Source of the DNA: Limisphaerales bacterium
GTDB lineage: Bacteria > Verrucomicrobiota > Verrucomicrobiia > Limisphaerales > UBA11358
Reading direction: 5' to 3'
Assembly: GCA_003455565.1 (NCBI GenBank)
Contig: DMQW01000031.1
Span: 1-11,696 of the forward strand
Length of the DNA stretch: 11,696 nt
The position numbers were made by a program, and so were the translations under genes. Each line of letters begins with the position of its first letter. Positions within the stretch are counted from its first letter, which is position 1. Below are positions 1 to 5,938 of the stretch, in pieces. Below the pieces are notes generated by a model. The model saw only the letters and a program-made list of their open reading frames with translations. It did no database searches and was not told the DNA's origin.

Positions 1-854
1 GGCGCGGACGGCATGAGGTCGGGGTCGGGAAAATAGCGATAGTCGTGCGCGTCCTCTTTCGTGCGCATCTGCTCGGTCACACCGGCAACGTCGTCCCAGC
101 GGCGCGTGGACTGGATAAGCTTTTCGCCGCGCTTCACGGCTTCAATCTGCCGGACAATCTCATACTCCACCGCGCGGCGCACGCCGGAAAAGCTGTTCAT
201 GTTTTTGATCTCGATCTTCGCACCGAGCTCCTTCGTGCCGACGGGCCGCACGCTGATGTTCACGTCGCAGCGGACCATGCCTTTTTCCATGTCGCAATCG
301 CTCACGTTGCCATAAATCAAAATATCTTTGAGCGCGTTGAGGTATTCATAGGCCATGTCGGCGCTGGTGAGGTCCGGCTCGGAAACGATTTCCAGCAGCG
401 GCACGCCGGCGCGGTTGAAATCCACGCCGCTGGTGCGCTCGAAATGCGTGCTCTTGCCCACGTCTTCTTCAAGATGCGCCCGCGTAATGCGAACACGCGC
501 CAGGCCATTGACGGAGCCAACGCCGTTGAATTCAAACTCCACAAAGCCGTTCGCCGTGCTGGGCTTGTCGTATTGCGTGAGCTGGTAGTTCTTCGGCATG
601 TCCGGATAGAAATAGCTCTTGCGGTCGAACTTCGCGAAGCGCGGGATTTCGCAGTTCAACAGGTAGCCGGTGAGGACGGTTTTGCGGAGCGCCTCCTCGT
701 TCGGCACGGGCAGCACGCCGGGCAGGCCGAGGCAGACGGGGCAGACGTTGGTGTTCGGCCCGGAACCGTATTGGTTCGCGCAACCGCACCACATCTTCGA
801 TTTCGTTTTAAGCTGGACGTGGGTTTCCAGACCGATGACGGCTTCGTATTCCAT
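1..854 (-). CDS. gatB: Asp-tRNA(Asn)/Glu-tRNA(Gln) amidotransferase subunit B, N-terminal part (runs off the window)
   Basis: GatB binds mischarged Glu-tRNA(Gln) or Asp-tRNA(Asn) in the cytoplasm. It activates the acyl group with ATP and amidates it with ammonia from GatA inside the GatCAB complex. The visible 284 residues (the family is about 480) match the GatB core: IGLETHVQL at residues 7-15; a probable zinc knuckle of Cys23, Cys25, Cys38 and Cys41 (CGC...CPVC); the catalytic-domain stretch FDRKSYFYPDMPKNYQLTQYD region (76-96); NRAGVPLLEIVSEPD (148-161); KNMNS (217-221); and the DYRYFPDPDL segment (271-280). The start is the ATG at 852-854, immediately before the universally conserved N-terminus. 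No good Shine-Dalgarno lies upstream. The C-terminal helical and YqeY tRNA-binding domains lie beyond base 1. It is transcribed away from the operon at 1074. This is a housekeeping gene with nothing odd in the visible part. Confidence 0.97.
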   Translation of the reverse strand, partial: MEYEAVIGLETHVQLKTKSKMWCGCANQYGSGPNTNVCPVCLGLPGVLPVPNEEALRKTVLTGYLLNCEIPRFAKFDRKSYFYPDMPKNYQLTQYDKPSTANGFVEFEFNGVGSVNGLARVRITRAHLEEDVGKSTHFERTSGVDFNRAGVPLLEIVSEPDLTSADMAYEYLNALKDILIYGNVSDCDMEKGMVRCDVNISVRPVGTKELGAKIEIKNMNSFSGVRRAVEYEIVRQIEAVKRGEKLIQSTRRWDDVAGVTEQMRTKEDAHDYRYFPDPDLMPSA

Positions 855-867
855 TGCAGAGAAAGTT

Positions 868-900
868 TAACCACAGACGCGCAAAACCTGCCACGCCTAA
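868..900. repeat. Remnant of a TTAACCRCAGA-type interspersed repeat in the gatB leader
   Basis: The run TTTAACCACAGACGCG just upstream of the gatB start resembles the reverse complement of the block at 11449-11490, which reads TTTTAACCGCAGATGGACG. Such 'puttied' intergenic sequences recur in Verrucomicrobiota and related genomes from memory; two copies in one window support a dispersed family. The copy is short and degraded, so confidence is modest. Confidence 0.3.
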
Positions 901-970
901 ATATTTTTTTGTCTTTCAACCATTTTCAGAAAAACAAATTTTCCAGAATTGTCACACCAACGACAAACAA

Positions 971-986
971 ATGACAAAATTGTCAT
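971..986. promoter_or_regulatory. Putative operator palindrome overlapping the operon -35
   Basis: ATGACAAAATTGTCAT has 7-base inverted arms (971-977 and 980-986) around an AA centre. A further TTGTCA half-site lies at 949-954 and a GACAAA at 962-967. The right arm contributes the TTGTCA used as -35, which is the classic position for a repressor site. No local regulator gene is an obvious partner, and the binding protein is unknown. Confidence 0.45.
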
Positions 987-1008
987 AAGCGCTTCATCAT
1001 GTCTTAAT
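980..1008 (+). promoter_or_regulatory. Putative sigma-70 promoter for the five-gene operon
   Basis: TTGTCA (980-985, five of six to TTGACA), a 17-base spacer and CTTAAT (1003-1008, four of six to TATAAT) give an expected transcription start near 1015. An inverted repeat (cttcat 992-997 and atgaag 1007-1012, 9-base loop) overlaps the -10. A start near 1015 leaves a leader of about 60 bases before the ATG at 1074, which favours that start over the TTG at 1023. Confidence 0.5.
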
Positions 1009-1073
1009 GAAGTCCAGGCAAATTGATTGAAAGGGTTCCACTAAAACAAAAGAACCAAGACCGCCGTCAACTT

Positions 1074-2123
1074 ATGCCAACCGCACCGACAAAAAATAAT
1101 CATTCCACAACCGCAAACGGACATTCCAAGCCTGCGCCTAAACCGGATCATGCCGCGCGTCTTTTCAATGGCCAACCCCAAGTGGGCGTCGGCGTGTATG
1201 ACGGCCTCTCGGCGTTACTCGCAGAAAAATGGAATTTTGATTTTGTGTGGGTGAGCAGTTTTTGCTGCTCCGCTGCCGTGGGGCTGCCTGACGCCGGAAT
1301 CATTGGCCCAGCAGACATCTTGAATGTGGTTCGCTGCGTCCGTCGTTCCGTCAACCTGCCCATCGTGGTTGATCTCGATTCCGGGTATGGCGATCCAGTA
1401 AAAGCATTTCATGTGGTCGAGGCGATGGCCCGCGCGGGTGCGGCGGCGTTGTGCATCGAGGACAATCCGATTTCAAAACGTTGCAGTCTTTATGATGGTT
1501 ATGATCGCGCCTTGGTTTCCATCGAAGAACACATCGCGCGCGTGCGGGCGGCGCGGGCCGGGGTGAAGGCGGCGCAATCCAATTGCCGGGTCATCGCGCG
1601 CACTGAGGCGCTGGTGGCGGGCCTGGGCGTGAAAGAAGCTTTGCGCCGGGCGACGGCCTACGCCGACGCGGGAGCGGACGCAGTGTTCATTCAATCGCTT
1701 GATGCGACGGGCAATGAAGTGCTTTCATTCGGGCGTGAATGGAAACGTCGCACTCCGCTTTTTATCGCACCCACACGTTTGCCGCATGTGACCAAGAAAG
1801 AATTCTTCGCCGCCGGAATTTCGCACACCATGTTTGCGAACCAAGGATTGCGCGCCGCTCATGCGGCGGTGGACCGGACGTTCCGCGCTCTGGCGGAAGG
1901 CGAATGTTCCAAGCCAATTGAGTCCGAGATTTCCCCCGTCGCCACGGTTGCCGCTTTGGTGGGCGCGCAAAAGGTGGTGGATTTGGAAGCGATGCTGGCT
2001 GAAAATCATTCGGCACCGGTCGCCGTGCGAAAGAAGCAACCCGCGCAATTACGGATCAAGCCGCATCAGAAACTGCCACCCGCAAGAGTGGAAATGGCGT
2101 CCGTAAAGCGTAACGCGCGATGA
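1074..2123 (+). CDS. Phosphoenolpyruvate mutase / isocitrate lyase superfamily enzyme with hybrid active-site loop
   Basis: This is a 349-residue cytosolic TIM-barrel enzyme of the PEP mutase/isocitrate lyase superfamily, whose members make or break C-C or C-P bonds next to a Mg-bound enolate. It shows WVSSFCCSAAVGLPDAG (59-75, a PEP-mutase-like strand); the metal-binding DLDSGYGD (100-107, Asp100 and Asp102); the gating loop EDNPISKRCS (129-138); and ARTEA (175-179, Arg176 and Glu178). True PEP mutases carry EDK-x5-NS in the loop. Here the Lys is Asn131 and the Asn is Cys137, while K-R-C at 135-137 lines up with the KRCGH motif of 2-methylisocitrate lyase, whose Cys is the catalytic acid. 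The substrate therefore cannot be read off: it could be a mutase, a C-P hydrolase or a C-C lyase. The roughly 30 residues at each end are polar and poorly conserved-looking. ATG 1074 is chosen because the in-frame TTG at 1023 falls almost on the predicted transcription start. It is the first gene of the operon, 51 bases before the aminotransferase. Confidence 0.85.
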   Translation: MPTAPTKNNHSTTANGHSKPAPKPDHAARLFNGQPQVGVGVYDGLSALLAEKWNFDFVWVSSFCCSAAVGLPDAGIIGPADILNVVRCVRRSVNLPIVVDLDSGYGDPVKAFHVVEAMARAGAAALCIEDNPISKRCSLYDGYDRALVSIEEHIARVRAARAGVKAAQSNCRVIARTEALVAGLGVKEALRRATAYADAGADAVFIQSLDATGNEVLSFGREWKRRTPLFIAPTRLPHVTKKEFFAAGISHTMFANQGLRAAHAAVDRTFRALAEGECSKPIESEISPVATVAALVGAQKVVDLEAMLAENHSAPVAVRKKQPAQLRIKPHQKLPPARVEMASVKRNAR

Positions 2124-2174
2124 TATTGAAGTGCGAATTTTCCGGGCCACAATCCGGTTCCTACTCATTAAACC

Positions 2175-3377
2175 ATGCGAAAAGAAATGTTGGCTGAACG
2201 GATGAAGGGCTTTTCCGGCTCGCAGACTTCAGGGATGCGCAATCGCGCGCGCAAACTTCGCGCCGGGGGAATTCACGTCGTCAACTTCGCGGCGGGCGAA
2301 CTGGACAAAGACACGAGTCCGGGCATCAAGGCGGCGGCGCGAAAGGCGATTGATTCTGGCCGGACGCAATACACCGACACGCTCGGCATCGCCGAATTGC
2401 GCGAGCGGCTTGCGCAAAAAGTTTCGCAGAAAACCGGCGTGACCTACGCGGCGGATGAAGTCGGCTTCACCGCTGGAGCGAAGCAGGCGTTGTTCAACGC
2501 GAACTTCGTGGTCTTCCAGCCCGGCGACGAAGTGATTATTCCGTCGCCGTATTGGGTGACGCTGCCGGAGCAAGTCCGGCTGGCGGGCGCGACGCCGGTT
2601 TTCCTGCCGACGGGGCACAATGGTTTTCAGATCAACGTTGACGAGCTGGCCCGGCTCATCACGCCGCGAACGCGCGGCCTCATTCTCAACACGCCGCACA
2701 ATCCGACGGGCGTGGTTTATTCCGCCAGCGTGCTGGAGAAAATCGCGCGCCTCGCGATGGAACACGATCTCATTTGCATCTTCGACGAATGCTACGACGA
2801 GCTGGTCTATGCGCCGGCGGTCCATCACAACATCGTGAAGCTCGTTCCCGAAATGAAGGCGCGGACGATTCTCATCGGTTCGCTGTCGAAGTCGTATTGC
2901 ATGGCGGGTTGGCGGGCCGGATTTTTCGCCGCGCCGCAGGCCATCGTGAAGGCCATCGCCAATCTGCAAAGCCACATCGCGTCGAATCCGTGCAACCTCG
3001 TTCAATACGCCGCCCTCGCCGCATTCGAACCGGCGAACGATGCGTTCGTGGCCGGCAATCTCGCGCAGTTGCGCACCCAACGTGCCACCGCACTGGAGCT
3101 TGTTCAAAAAATTCCCGGCCTGCCGTGCGTTGTTCCCGACGGCGCGTTTTATCTGTTCCCGGATGTCAGCTCGCTGTTCAGCAAATCATTTCATGGCGAA
3201 CGCGTCGAGAATGTGGACCGGCTGGCGGAACTGCTGTTGCAGCACGCGCACATCGCCATCGTGCCGGGTTCGGCCTTTGGGTGCGACCAACACGTCCGCA
3301 TCTCATACGCGATTCCCGCCGAGGAAATTGTTGCTGGTTTGACGCGCTTTGGACAATTTGTTCATTCGCTGACATGA
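2175..3377 (+). CDS. Pyridoxal-phosphate aminotransferase, class I/II (aspartate aminotransferase-like)
   Basis: This is a 400-residue cytosolic fold-type I aminotransferase, full length for the family. Visible landmarks are GAKQ (101-104, phosphate cradle), SPYWVTLPEQ (124-133), NTPHNPTG (172-179, with Asn176 touching PLP O3'), FDECYDEL (203-210, with Asp204 pairing with the pyridine nitrogen and Tyr207), SLSKSYCMAGWRAGF (236-250, with Lys239 forming the Schiff base and Arg247 holding PLP phosphate), and HVRISYA near the C-terminus with the probable substrate-carboxylate Arg. This is the aspartate/aromatic Igamma-like group, but specificity cannot be read from sequence. In this operon a reasonable inference is that it aminates the keto acid linked to the upstream PEP-mutase-like enzyme. 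Start ATG 2175 has no clear Shine-Dalgarno. The stop overlaps the next start (ATGA at 3374-3377), implying translational coupling to the ligase. Confidence 0.93.
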   Translation: MRKEMLAERMKGFSGSQTSGMRNRARKLRAGGIHVVNFAAGELDKDTSPGIKAAARKAIDSGRTQYTDTLGIAELRERLAQKVSQKTGVTYAADEVGFTAGAKQALFNANFVVFQPGDEVIIPSPYWVTLPEQVRLAGATPVFLPTGHNGFQINVDELARLITPRTRGLILNTPHNPTGVVYSASVLEKIARLAMEHDLICIFDECYDELVYAPAVHHNIVKLVPEMKARTILIGSLSKSYCMAGWRAGFFAAPQAIVKAIANLQSHIASNPCNLVQYAALAAFEPANDAFVAGNLAQLRTQRATALELVQKIPGLPCVVPDGAFYLFPDVSSLFSKSFHGERVENVDRLAELLLQHAHIAIVPGSAFGCDQHVRISYAIPAEEIVAGLTRFGQFVHSLT

Positions 3378-4651
3378 AACCAGACGCGCCAGCTTCAAAC
3401 CCGTCAAACTCGCAACCGGGCATCGTGTTGTTCCTCGGCATGGTGCGGCGCGGCGAATTTGAAAACCTTCAAAAGCGCGGACTGCGCCTGGGCATTCTCG
3501 TGGACACAAACAGCAAGACGCGCATCGGCGATGTCTCCCAATTCGTGGTCGTCGAGCGGTTTGATTTCTCGCGTCCGCTGCCGGAACTCATCGCCGCCGT
3601 CCGCGACATCCAGAAACAGTTCGGCATCGCGTGCCTTTACAACGTGATTGAATTTTATGTCGCGCAAACGGCGGAAGTCGCCGCCGCGCTTGGCTTGCCC
3701 GGAATTTCGCCAGCATCCGCTCGCCTGTGTCTGGACAAAAACATCATGCGCCAGCGTTTTCACGACCGCATCGGGCCGGAAGCGGTGGCGAAATTTCATG
3801 TCGTTCATTCGGAGGCCGGGCTGCTCCAATTTGCGAATCAGCTTGGTTATCCCTGTTTTTTGCAGCCCGCCAACGTCTCCGCCAGCATGTGGGCCACGCG
3901 CAACACCGGCCCGGAAATGTTGCTGGCCAACTACCGCGCGATGCTCGACGAAGTGCCGAAGTATTACCAGCGGCTCGGCAAACCAGACGCGCGCCTGACG
4001 GTCGTGCTGGCCGAATACATGGAGGGCAGCAACATCTCGATTGACTGCCTGATGGATCATTCGGGCCGCGTTTATACGACGCCCGCCGTCGAGGTGCTGA
4101 CGGGAAAAGACGTGGGCATTGACGACTTTCATCACTTCGCGCGCCTGCTGCCGCCGCGTTTGAGCGACGCGGAAAAAGCGCAGTTGAACCAGCTCGCCAT
4201 CGCCGGCGTGCAGGCGCTGGACATGACGACCAGCGCGGCGCATGTGGAATTCATCGGCTCGCGTCTCGGCGAAATCGCCGCGCGACCGGGCGGCAACCGT
4301 CCGCGCATCCTGGAACTGGCCTACGGCATGGACATGCTCCACGCCTACTATCAAATTTTGCGCGGCGAAACTCCCGATCTCACCAGCGACCGCAATCTTG
4401 CCGCAGCCGTCGTCACGCCGTTCGCGCCGAGGAACGGCATTTTGCGTTCGATCCGGCATCTGGATTTGATTCCTAAACTTCCCGGCTATCTCTACCACGA
4501 AGTGCGCGGGCAAATCGGCCAGCCCATCGGTTTGTCGAAGGGCGGCTACCGCGCCGGACTTTACATTGAACTGGTTTCCGCCGATGCCAACGAAGTCCGC
4601 CGCAGCGTGGATGAGATTGCCTCTTGGTCGGATCTTTACGAAATTGAGTAA
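3374..4651 (+). CDS. ATP-grasp carboxylate-amine ligase
   Basis: This 425-residue soluble ligase has the ATP-grasp architecture of amino acid/dipeptide ligases. These enzymes activate a carboxylate as an acyl phosphate and join it to an amine. Seen in order: an N-terminal Rossmann-like pre-domain (about 16-110, IVLFLGM...); the CLDKNIMRQRF linker helix (119-129) typical of ATP-grasp proteins; a glycine/serine-rich nucleotide loop GYPCFLQPANVSAS (158-171); the hinge AEYMEG (213-218); and the metal/ATP block HVEFIG...GEIAARPGGNR (290-309, with Glu292, Glu300, Arg303 and Asn308). The loop carries Gln164 where most family members have the Lys of a K-P pair, so either ATP contacts are altered or another residue compensates. 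The start is the ATG inside the ATGA overlap with the aminotransferase. An open frame extends upstream to 2774 but lies wholly inside the aminotransferase. The stop TAA abuts the MFS ATG. Substrates are unknown. Confidence 0.9.
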   Translation: MKPDAPASNPSNSQPGIVLFLGMVRRGEFENLQKRGLRLGILVDTNSKTRIGDVSQFVVVERFDFSRPLPELIAAVRDIQKQFGIACLYNVIEFYVAQTAEVAAALGLPGISPASARLCLDKNIMRQRFHDRIGPEAVAKFHVVHSEAGLLQFANQLGYPCFLQPANVSASMWATRNTGPEMLLANYRAMLDEVPKYYQRLGKPDARLTVVLAEYMEGSNISIDCLMDHSGRVYTTPAVEVLTGKDVGIDDFHHFARLLPPRLSDAEKAQLNQLAIAGVQALDMTTSAAHVEFIGSRLGEIAARPGGNRPRILELAYGMDMLHAYYQILRGETPDLTSDRNLAAAVVTPFAPRNGILRSIRHLDLIPKLPGYLYHEVRGQIGQPIGLSKGGYRAGLYIELVSADANEVRRSVDEIASWSDLYEIE

Positions 4652-5938
4652 ATGACCGCGCGGCAAAAACCGTCCACTCCCATTTCTTCGACCGCGCGCC
4701 TGATATTGGCCGCGCGGTTCTGGCGGAGCATTGCCCAGGGCGCGCTGGTGGTGGATCTGGCGCTTTACCTGAACGCGCTGCACTGGTCGGGAACGGCCAT
4801 TGGCGGCGTGTTGAGCGGAGCGGGTCTCGCGGGTTCGGCTTTCGGACTGGTGATTGGGTTCTTCAGCGACCGCTTCGGACGCCGGCAGTTTTTGATCTTC
4901 TATGAAGCGGTTGGCTGTGTCTGCGGCGTGGTGGCGTTTCTCACCAGCAACACGCCGCTGCTCGCGGCGGCGGTCATTTTTGGCGGTTTTGGCCGTGGGG
5001 CAAATGGCGCGGCCGGATCGTTCGCTTCGGCGGAAGACGCCTGGCTGGCTGACAGCGTCGAACCCATCGAGCGCGGCTATGTGTTCAGCCTGAAATCCTC
5101 GATTGGGTTTGCCGGAATGGCGCTGGGCGCGATGACGGCCATGTTGCCGCCGTTGTGGAGCAACGCCCTCGGCCCGGCGGTGAGTCACCGCCCGCTCTTT
5201 CTCACCGTGGTTCTTGGCGGCGTCGTCAACATCCTCATTCTTCGGAAAGCCACCGAGCGGAAGCGGACGCCGCCGCCCGCCGGGGATGAGGCGCGTGCCA
5301 AACCGCCGGAAGAAACCCACAGGCACGAAAATCGTTTTTTGTTCCGGTTGATGTTGATCAACGCCCTCAACGGACTGGCGGTGGGACTCACCGGGCCGCT
5401 GATGTCTTACTGGTTTGCGAAGCGCTTCGGTGTCGGCGCCGATCTGATCGCGCCCGTGATGGGGGGAACGTTCCTCGCCGTGGCGGTGGTCGCGCAATTC
5501 ACCGGCGAAATGGGCCGGCGCTCCGGCATGGTCAACATCCTGCTCTGGACGCGCTGGTCAGGAATGGGGCTGTTGCTGATTCTTCCGATGATGCCGGTTT
5601 ACGCGCTGGCGGCATTGGTGCATATCCTGCGCACGGCCCTGATTTCCGGAACGATCGGCACGCGGCAGGCGCTGGTGGTGAGCGCCGTGCGGAACGAGCG
5701 AACCGGGCTGGCCTCCAGCCTCAACACATTTTCGGGAAGGCTCCCGCAATCCATCGGGCCGACGCTGGCCGGCAGTTGCATCGGCGCGGGGTGGTTCATG
5801 ACGCCATTCTACCTGGGAGCGGTTTTTCAAGGAGCCTACATTTTTCTCTTTGACCGGCTTTTTCGCCAGGTGGAACACAAGATCATGGGGCAGGAGGCGC
5901 CGCCCGCCGGGACGACCACGAAAGGAACTGGTTATTAA
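4652..5938 (+). CDS. Major facilitator superfamily transporter
   Basis: This 428-residue inner-membrane protein has about 12 hydrophobic segments in two halves, separated by a charged cytoplasmic loop (about residues 200-230: rich in Arg, Lys, Pro and Glu). Motif A is clear as GFFSDRFGRRQF (69-80) after the second membrane segment, and FGGFGRGANGAAGSFASAEDAW (110-131) matches the helix-4 region. These are drug- or metabolite-proton antiporter-like features; direction and cargo cannot be proven. The start ATG follows the ATP-grasp stop with no gap. Its 3' end overlaps the next ORF. Inference: it exports the operon's product, as MFS genes commonly do in small biosynthetic operons. Uptake of a precursor is the alternative. 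Confidence 0.88.
   Translation: MTARQKPSTPISSTARLILAARFWRSIAQGALVVDLALYLNALHWSGTAIGGVLSGAGLAGSAFGLVIGFFSDRFGRRQFLIFYEAVGCVCGVVAFLTSNTPLLAAAVIFGGFGRGANGAAGSFASAEDAWLADSVEPIERGYVFSLKSSIGFAGMALGAMTAMLPPLWSNALGPAVSHRPLFLTVVLGGVVNILILRKATERKRTPPPAGDEARAKPPEETHRHENRFLFRLMLINALNGLAVGLTGPLMSYWFAKRFGVGADLIAPVMGGTFLAVAVVAQFTGEMGRRSGMVNILLWTRWSGMGLLLILPMMPVYALAALVHILRTALISGTIGTRQALVVSAVRNERTGLASSLNTFSGRLPQSIGPTLAGSCIGAGWFMTPFYLGAVFQGAYIFLFDRLFRQVEHKIMGQEAPPAGTTTKGTGY

Noticed and set aside
45..974. A 309-codon plus-strand frame opposite gatB
   Set aside because: GatB on the minus strand is unmistakable across the same bases; the plus frame gives His/Ala/Val-rich sequence without motifs.
1074..2123. Calling the first operon gene a true PEP mutase (pepM) and the operon a phosphonate cluster
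   Set aside because: The EDK-x5-NS signature is not present (EDN-x5-CS) and no phosphonopyruvate decarboxylase or C-P tailoring gene is seen; only superfamily membership is supported.
2229..3107. A 292-codon minus-strand frame
   Set aside because: It is the shadow of the aminotransferase, with an Arg-rich, domain-free translation.
2774..3373. A 200-residue N-terminal extension of the ATP-grasp protein
   Set aside because: The frame is open, but the bases encode the aminotransferase C-terminal half in another frame. The extension is Arg-rich and unlike any ligase domain, and the ATGA overlap gives a natural start at 3374.
3404..5497. A 697-codon open frame on the minus strand
   Set aside because: It is antisense to the ATP-grasp and MFS genes, which have clear motifs. 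The translation is His/Arg-rich with no domain, the usual artefact of GC-rich codon bias on the opposite strand.
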